From Cupriavidus basilensis (lineage in GTDB: Bacteria > Pseudomonadota > Gammaproteobacteria > Burkholderiales > Burkholderiaceae): 38,149 bases of DNA. The position numbers and the translations under genes were made by a program. How positions within the stretch are numbered: position 1 is the stretch's first letter; every line of letters begins with the position of its first letter. The notes below the pieces were generated by a model that did not search any database, was not told the origin of the DNA, and saw only the letters and a program-made list of their open reading frames with translations. Location: assembly GCF_029335485.1 (NCBI RefSeq), contig NZ_JARJLM010000327.1, positions 1 to 38,149 on the forward strand. Direction: 5' to 3'. Positions 33,387-38,149 of this stretch are shown here, one piece after another.

Positions 33387-35324
33387 ATGAAAACGATAAC
33401 CAAGGTGGATGAGACGCAACTCAGAGTGCGTGCGGTCATCCTGGCTGGCATGGCCGGAACCATGCTCTGCGCACCGATCGCCGCAGCGGCGCAGACCGCG
33501 GCGGAAGCCGGTGCCATCGCCAAGGCCACCACGGCCGGTCCCGGCGCTGCCGCGCGCAACGCGCCCGGCGGCCCGGTGCAGATGACGATCAGCATGGCGC
33601 CCGTGCCGGCGGCAGCCGCCCCGGCGGCGGCCCGCGGTCCAAACTGCACCGGGGTGATCGGCAGCGAGAGCAATGTGGTCGTACCGCTGGGCAAGTCATC
33701 CCTGATCCCGTTGCCCGAGCCTGTCCGCAACCGCACGCTTGGCAATCCGGCGGTGGTGCAGGCCACCCTGGTTTCGCCGCAGACGCTCTATGTCCTGGGC
33801 CTGAGTGTCGGCACTACCAATATGATCGTGCAGGGACGCAGCGGCGCCTGCAGCGTCATCAACGTGGTGGTGAACGCCGACGCGGGGGGCCTGCAGACCT
33901 CGCTGGCACAGCTGATGCCGGGCGAGCGGCAGATCCGCGTGATGACTGCGGCCGACAACCTCGTTCTTGCCGGCAATGTGTCCAATGCCCAGGCTGCGCA
34001 ACAGGCGATGGAAATCGCGCGGGCCTATGCCGGAAGCGGCCAGGGCGATGGCGAGAAAAAGGGCGGCGGCGTGCTGAACATGATGACCGTGGACGCGCCG
34101 CAACAGGTGATGCTCGAGGTCAAGGTCGCGGAAGTCTCGAAGACCCTGCTGAACCAGCTTGGCGCGGCCTTCAACCTGCAAGGCGGGTTCGGCTCGTGGA
34201 CCGGCGGCCTGGTGGGCAATCTGCTGAGCGGCGGCGCCAATACCCTGTTCTTCAACAAGGCAAACAAGCTGCCGTTCCGGGCGCAATTCGACGCGCAGGC
34301 AAACGATTCGCTGGTGAAGATCCTTGCCGAACCGAACCTCGTCACGCTCAGTGGCCAGGAAGCCAGCTTCCTGGTCGGCGGCAAGATCTTCATTCCGGTC
34401 GCGCAGAGCAGCGCCGGGGGCTTGCCCACCATTACGCTAAAGGAAGAAGAGTTCGGCGTCGGGCTCAAGTTCACGCCGACGGTCACGGCCAATGGCCAGA
34501 TCAACCTCAAGGTCATGCCCGAAGTCTCCGAGCTTTCCCCGACCGGCGCAACCGTGAGCAGCGCAGTCGGCGGCGGGAGCAACAACCAGACCATTCTGCC
34601 GCTCATCAACACCCGGCGCGCGTCGACCACGGTGCAGATGCGCGATGGCGAGAGCTTTGCCATCGGCGGCTTGATGCAGGACAACGTCCTCGGATCGCTC
34701 AAAGCCTTGCCGGGCGTCGGCGAACTGCCTGTGCTGGGCACGCTGTTCCGCAGCACGTCGTTCCAGCATGACCTGACCGAGCTGGTCTTCGTCGTCACCC
34801 CGCACCTGGTCAAGCCCCAGATGGCGGCATCGTATCCGCTGCCTACCGACAGCTTCTCGACGCCCAACCCGTGGTCCGTGTACCTGAACGGCAATATGGA
34901 AGGCGGCGGCCAGCCAGCCAAGGCCGCCCCGGGTGCGGACACCGCCGTCCCCGCGCAGCCTGCCGTCCCGGCGCAGCCAGTCAGTTCAGGACCGGGCAAG
35001 ACTCCCGCGACTCAGGAGCCCGCGGCACAGGCCCCCACCGCTCCGGCCAAGCAGGCGGCCAGCGCGCCGCTGCCACCGGAGCCGCCGGCCAGGCCGGCGC
35101 AAGATGCGGCCGCTGTTTCCCGGCCCGCACACGAAGTCCCGTCCGCCCCACCCGCGGTGCCGACGGCCGCAGCCGCGCCATCGACCGACGACACCGCCGC
35201 GCGCATCGCGCGAATCGAGGCAACGGCCGCTCGCCTGGCCCTGGCGCAAAGCGAACGTGGCCGGACACGCCCGGCGACGCCTGCCTTGCCGTCCAAGGCG
35301 GCGGATGTTTCGGCTTCTAACTGA
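33387..35324 (+). CDS. cpaC: Flp pilus secretin RcpA/CpaC with long C-terminal tail
   Basis: A 645-residue outer-membrane secretin through which the pilus exits. A signal peptide covers about 1-36 (ending AAAAQ). The N-terminal ring-building part includes SLIPLPEPVRNRTLGNPAV and VLGLSVGTTNMIVQGR (about 110-160). The secretin domain runs from about 235 (APQQVMLEVKVAEVSKTLLN) to 475 (LTELVFVVTPHLVKP). Beyond that, about 170 residues are dominated by proline and alanine and end in a short helical, basic stretch; this tail is much longer than in usual CpaC proteins. GGGGGGAAGAA precedes the ATG. It follows cpaB and precedes a small lipoprotein that may be its pilotin or partner. Confidence 0.94.
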   Translation: MKTITKVDETQLRVRAVILAGMAGTMLCAPIAAAAQTAAEAGAIAKATTAGPGAAARNAPGGPVQMTISMAPVPAAAAPAAARGPNCTGVIGSESNVVVPLGKSSLIPLPEPVRNRTLGNPAVVQATLVSPQTLYVLGLSVGTTNMIVQGRSGACSVINVVVNADAGGLQTSLAQLMPGERQIRVMTAADNLVLAGNVSNAQAAQQAMEIARAYAGSGQGDGEKKGGGVLNMMTVDAPQQVMLEVKVAEVSKTLLNQLGAAFNLQGGFGSWTGGLVGNLLSGGANTLFFNKANKLPFRAQFDAQANDSLVKILAEPNLVTLSGQEASFLVGGKIFIPVAQSSAGGLPTITLKEEEFGVGLKFTPTVTANGQINLKVMPEVSELSPTGATVSSAVGGGSNNQTILPLINTRRASTTVQMRDGESFAIGGLMQDNVLGSLKALPGVGELPVLGTLFRSTSFQHDLTELVFVVTPHLVKPQMAASYPLPTDSFSTPNPWSVYLNGNMEGGGQPAKAAPGADTAVPAQPAVPAQPVSSGPGKTPATQEPAAQAPTAPAKQAASAPLPPEPPARPAQDAAAVSRPAHEVPSAPPAVPTAAAAPSTDDTAARIARIEATAARLALAQSERGRTRPATPALPSKAADVSASN

Positions 35325-35341
35325 TCCAGCGGAGAACTGCC

Positions 35342-35683
35342 ATGAAGACAAACCTGAATCCTTCGCGTTGCTGCGCGGCCATCGGTCTCTGCGCGATGGC
35401 CAGCCTCGTGCTGAGCGCCTGCGTCTCGACCTCGCCGGTCTGGGACAAGCAGGCCGGCCAGGCCATGCGCGCCGCCAGCCGGGCCCAGATCATCAATCCC
35501 GATGCGCCGGCGGGCCTGCCTCCCATGGGCGGCGGCAGCGGCAAGGCAGCGGTCGCGGCCATGGGCAATTACGACCGTGCAATGTCACGCCCGGCTGCGG
35601 CCTCAGGGAATGGTGCCACCGGCGTGGACTTCGGCAGCGCCGGTTACGGCGGTGCGCCCATGCTTGGCGGCAGCACGCGGTAA
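35342..35683 (+). CDS. Small Tad-locus lipoprotein
   Basis: A 113-residue lipoprotein. The lipobox LSAC (24-27) gives lipidation at C27. The short mature part has MRAASRAQIINPDAP and GKAAVAAMGNYDRAM, a pattern seen in small lipoproteins of other proteobacterial tad loci (N-P-D-A, then a G-K-x-A helix and a Y near the end), though I cannot name the family. The tail is glycine-rich. Position directly after the secretin, 17 bases away, suggests help with secretin placement, like CpaD or RcpB, to which it has no clear sequence similarity. Confidence 0.85.
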   Translation: MKTNLNPSRCCAAIGLCAMASLVLSACVSTSPVWDKQAGQAMRAASRAQIINPDAPAGLPPMGGGSGKAAVAAMGNYDRAMSRPAAASGNGATGVDFGSAGYGGAPMLGGSTR

Positions 35684-35718
35684 CGGACTCTGATCTGGAC
35701 GAATCGGCGGGAGACATC

Positions 35719-36993
35719 ATGACTACCCTATGTCAACGACGGCCGCACAGGCATGCCGGGGCAAGACGGCGTTCGCGCAATCAACGCGGCGCCATCGCCA
35801 TCCTGGTAGGACTGTCTCTCGCGATGCTGATCGGTTTTGTCGGGCTGGCGCTCGACCTGGGCAAGCTCTACGTGGCGAAGAGCGAGTTGCAGAACAGCGC
35901 CGACGCCTGCGCCCTTGCCGCCTCGCGCGACATCACCGGCGCCACGCCGCTCTCGGTTTCCGAGGCGGCGGGAATGGCCGCGGGCCAGCTGAACATGGTG
36001 TTGTTCCAGCATGAAGCCGTAGTGCTGACGCCTAACCACAGCGTTACCTACAGCGACTCCCTCACCGATCCGTTCTATGACAAGAGCACCGTGAGCTATC
36101 CCCTGAGTTCGATCAGCTACGTCAAATGCTCGGTGACGCGGTCCGGTATCGCCAACTGGTTCATCCAGGTACTGAACCTGCTGCCCGGTGTCAACATCGG
36201 TGCCGCCACGGTGTCATCGGTTGCCGTCGCTACCACGACTCCGGCCCAGACGGCCTGTGCGATCCCGGTGTTCGTCTGCACGCCGGCGTCGGCAAGCCCC
36301 TCGGTAGCCTCCTACCCCGTTGGGCAGTGGCTGACGTCGAAGGTCAGTTCGGCCAGCAACGGCACCTATGGCGGCGGGAATTTCGGCTGGGCCAACCTCA
36401 ATCCCGGTGGCAAGGGCGGCGCATCCTCACTCGCGGCGCAGCTGGATGGGGCCGGTCAATGCAATCTGCCGGCGGTCGGCGCCCAGATCGGTTCACCCGG
36501 CAACATCTCCTCCCTCGCGGACGACTGGAACAGCCGCTTCGGCATCATTCCACCCTCCGGGACAAAAGGCGTCACCGACTTTACCGGGTACGCCTATACG
36601 CCAACGACCTACGCTCCCCAATTCAATGCCTTCCCGGATTTCATCAACCAGCGCAAGACGTTCGCGCCATACCAGGGCGACAAGGCCACGGGCATGAAGA
36701 CCCTGGGCAACCCGGCCTCCCCCAGCACCTATGCTGCCGGGGCCGACCGGCGCGTCGTGCTGGCGCCGATGGTGGACTGCTCGGGCTTTGCCACGTCGGG
36801 TGTGCATCAGGTTCCGGTGGTCTCGTGGGCCTGCGTCCTGATGCTCGACCCGATGCAGCAAGGCGGCAATATCAACGACGTACTCCTTGAATACCGCGGG
36901 CAGGCGAACCAGCTGGGCAGCCCGTGCGCGACGCAAGGCGTGCCGGGGGCGAGCAATGGCGCCGGGCCGCTGGTTCCGGTGCTGATCCAGTAG
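35719..36993 (+). CDS. tadG: TadG-family pilus assembly protein
   Basis: A 424-residue protein with the TadG N-terminus: a basic start, G24 and a hydrophobic helix (about 24-46), then GLALDLGKLYVAKSELQNSADACALAASRDI's pattern of the family. Unlike true pseudopilins it lacks glutamate at +5 after the glycine, so cleavage is uncertain. The rest is extracytoplasmic, rich in serine, glycine and aromatic residues with several cysteines, and no von Willebrand A motif could be seen. GGGAGACATC precedes the ATG at 35719; the frame is open upstream, but only across the lipoprotein gene. It ends six bases before tadE. Its role in Tad assembly is poorly understood. Confidence 0.85.
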   Translation: MTTLCQRRPHRHAGARRRSRNQRGAIAILVGLSLAMLIGFVGLALDLGKLYVAKSELQNSADACALAASRDITGATPLSVSEAAGMAAGQLNMVLFQHEAVVLTPNHSVTYSDSLTDPFYDKSTVSYPLSSISYVKCSVTRSGIANWFIQVLNLLPGVNIGAATVSSVAVATTTPAQTACAIPVFVCTPASASPSVASYPVGQWLTSKVSSASNGTYGGGNFGWANLNPGGKGGASSLAAQLDGAGQCNLPAVGAQIGSPGNISSLADDWNSRFGIIPPSGTKGVTDFTGYAYTPTTYAPQFNAFPDFINQRKTFAPYQGDKATGMKTLGNPASPSTYAAGADRRVVLAPMVDCSGFATSGVHQVPVVSWACVLMLDPMQQGGNINDVLLEYRGQANQLGSPCATQGVPGASNGAGPLVPVLIQ

Positions 36994-36999
36994 GAGCCG

Positions 37000-37503
37000 A
37001 TGATGATGACCCATCTGCATTCGAAGCGAAACGCGCGCGGGGTGGCTGCCGTGGAGTTCGGGCTCGTGCTGGTTCCACTTCTGCTGCTGGTCTGTGGCGT
37101 GGCGGAGTTCGGGCGCGCGATCTATCAGTACGACATCATGACCAAGGCCACCCGCGATTCCGCCCGCTATCTCTCCCAATACGCGCCGGACGATCCCACC
37201 TATCCCACGGCCCAGGCGCAGTGCCTGGCGGTCTATGGCAACACCGCGTGTTCGGGCACCGCCCTGGTGAGCGGTCTCACCACCAGCATGGTGGTGGTAT
37301 GTGATCGCGTGAATTCCTCAGGTTGCCCCGGTGGGCAATATGGCAACGTCATCACCTACGACGGCTCGTCCGCCCCGGCCGGCACCATCAACCTGGTGGA
37401 GGTGAAGATCACCGGCTTTGCGTACTCACCGGTCCAGTCATTTATCAGGGCGAGCGGTATCACTTTCTCGGATATTGCAACCGTGATGAGGCAGGTACTA
37501 TGA
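37000..37503 (+). CDS. tadE: TadE-like pseudopilin 1
   Basis: A 167-residue TadE-family pseudopilin. G14/V15 with E19 at +5 (RG/VAAVEFGL) is a class III prepilin site for TadV. The following hydrophobic helix (15-37) and VAEFGRAIYQYDIMTKATRDSARYL's family pattern support the call. The periplasmic part has several cysteines. Three consecutive ATG codons open the gene at 37000; AGGAG is only three bases from the first, so the second ATG (37003) may be the true start. Its stop overlaps the next gene by 4 bases (ATGA). Confidence 0.92.
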   Translation: MMMTHLHSKRNARGVAAVEFGLVLVPLLLLVCGVAEFGRAIYQYDIMTKATRDSARYLSQYAPDDPTYPTAQAQCLAVYGNTACSGTALVSGLTTSMVVVCDRVNSSGCPGGQYGNVITYDGSSAPAGTINLVEVKITGFAYSPVQSFIRASGITFSDIATVMRQVL

Positions 37504-37955
37504 AAACCGATCGCTGGTCCATGCCACGCCGTCAACGCGGCGCCGCCGCAGTCGAATTCGCATTGGTCTGCGCGGTGTTCCTCACCCTGCTGCTGGGCGT
37601 CGTCGAGTTCGCCCGCGTGCTGTTCTACTGGAATACCGCAGGCGAGGCGGCCCGGCTCGGGGCGCGCATCGCGGTCGTTTGCGACGTCAACGCCAGCACC
37701 ATCAAGTCACGCATGACGAGCATGCTTCCCATGCTCAAATCCGCCAACGTCCAGGTCTCCTATGGCCCTTCCGGCTGTGACTCCGACGCGGCAACCGCGC
37801 GCAGCACTTGCGATCTCGTCACCATCACCGTGACCAATGTCTCGGTGAAAACCGTCATACCGTTCGTTCCGCTTACGCTGACCATGCCCCCATTCACCAC
37901 CACCCTCCCGCGCGAAAGCCTGAATAGCGCGACGGGCGGGACCATGTGCAGCTAG
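37500..37955 (+). CDS. TadE/TadF-like pseudopilin 2
   Basis: A 151-residue pseudopilin related to the preceding TadE. G14/A15 with E19 at +5 (RG/AAAVEFAL) is again a TadV site, followed by one hydrophobic helix (15-40) and VVEFARVLFYWNTAGEAARLGA. It would be the TadF equivalent. Its soluble part has cysteines in VVCDVN, SGCDS and STCDL. It overlaps the first pseudopilin gene as ATGA, so their amounts are probably linked. The stop is 24 bases before the TadZ-like gene. Confidence 0.9.
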   Translation: MKTDRWSMPRRQRGAAAVEFALVCAVFLTLLLGVVEFARVLFYWNTAGEAARLGARIAVVCDVNASTIKSRMTSMLPMLKSANVQVSYGPSGCDSDAATARSTCDLVTITVTNVSVKTVIPFVPLTLTMPPFTTTLPRESLNSATGGTMCS

Positions 37956-37979
37956 ACGACTGATTCCGGAGTCATTGCC

Positions 37980-38149
37980 ATGCTCAAGATCCTGATAGCC
38001 TCCGAGAACGCAGAAAGACTCGCGGAGATCTCGCGCCTGACGGCCGCCTGCGGCTACTACCAGCTCATGCGCCAGCAGATTTCCCCGGCCGGCCTGGTCG
38101 CGCAGGCCAGTTGCCTGCGCGGCGTCGACGCGCTGATCGTCGAGCTCCC
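37980..38149 (+). CDS. cpaE: TadZ/CpaE-like protein, N-terminus only
   Basis: Only 56 codons lie inside the window. The start MLKILIASENAERLAEISR looks like the atypical receiver domain that opens TadZ/CpaE, the ParA-like ATPase that places the Tad machine at a cell pole. Walker motifs lie beyond the right edge and cannot be checked. GGAGTCATTGCC precedes the ATG at 37980. Position after the TadE-like genes agrees with known tad operons, where tadZ is followed by tadA. Confidence 0.75.
   Translation, partial: MLKILIASENAERLAEISRLTAACGYYQLMRQQISPAGLVAQASCLRGVDALIVEL

Noticed and set aside
1-38149. CRISPR arrays, insertion sequences, prophage or integrase signs
   Set aside because: No spaced direct repeats, transposase-like proteins, terminal inverted repeats or integrase were seen anywhere in the window.

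Overview
The window is GC-rich, densely coded DNA that looks like a Burkholderiaceae betaproteobacterium, most likely Cupriavidus or Ralstonia. This rests on a Bug-type (tripartite tricarboxylate) solute-binding protein, a cellulose operon ordered bcsD-P-Q-A-B-Z-C, and a Tad locus with tandem short Flp pilins. The assignment is by resemblance only. No rRNA, tRNA, insertion sequence, prophage or CRISPR array was found.

Region 1 (1-9351, minus strand) is a cellulose synthesis operon. Transcription runs bcsD, bcsP (BcsR-like), bcsQ, bcsA, bcsB, bcsZ and bcsC; bcsC runs off the left edge. Most junctions are 4-base ATGA or GTGA overlaps, and bcsD, bcsQ and bcsA all start with GTG. No bcsE, bcsF or bcsG is present in the window. 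A 622-base leader precedes bcsD.

Region 2 (9974-19335) is a catabolic cluster. Minus-strand genes encode an MmgE/PrpD-family protein, an ADP-forming acyl-CoA synthetase, an acyl-CoA dehydrogenase, a class II aldolase and a D-2-hydroxyacid dehydrogenase. Divergent plus-strand genes encode a LysR regulator and a Bug solute-binding protein. A perfect LysR-type box (7-base arms, T-N11-A) sits in the divergent region. Together they look like uptake and CoA-dependent breakdown of an unidentified carboxylic acid.

Region 3 (19336-28708) begins with a 1.5 kb non-coding, relatively AT-rich leader that holds a close sigma-54 promoter match. A VpsR-like sigma-54 activator follows, then a SAM methyltransferase, GtrA, a GtrB-like glycosyltransferase and a large membrane protein. 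On the opposite strand are a second GtrB-like enzyme and a GT87-type membrane protein. The set resembles O-antigen-modifying gtr cassettes: lipid-linked sugar synthases paired with membrane glycosyltransferases.

Region 4 (28709-38149, plus strand) is the first part of a Tad/Flp pilus operon. After a 1.1 kb leader come flp1, flp2, tadV, an unusual winged-helix plus AAA+ ATPase, rcpC/cpaB, rcpA/cpaC, a small lipoprotein, tadG, two tadE-like pseudopilins and the start of tadZ/cpaE. The leader carries repeated ACGTTTC motifs and a second sigma-54-like promoter. The window therefore joins two surface-attachment systems, cellulose and Tad pili, to a glycan-modification cassette and a possible sigma-54 activator that could co-ordinate them; that regulatory link is inference.
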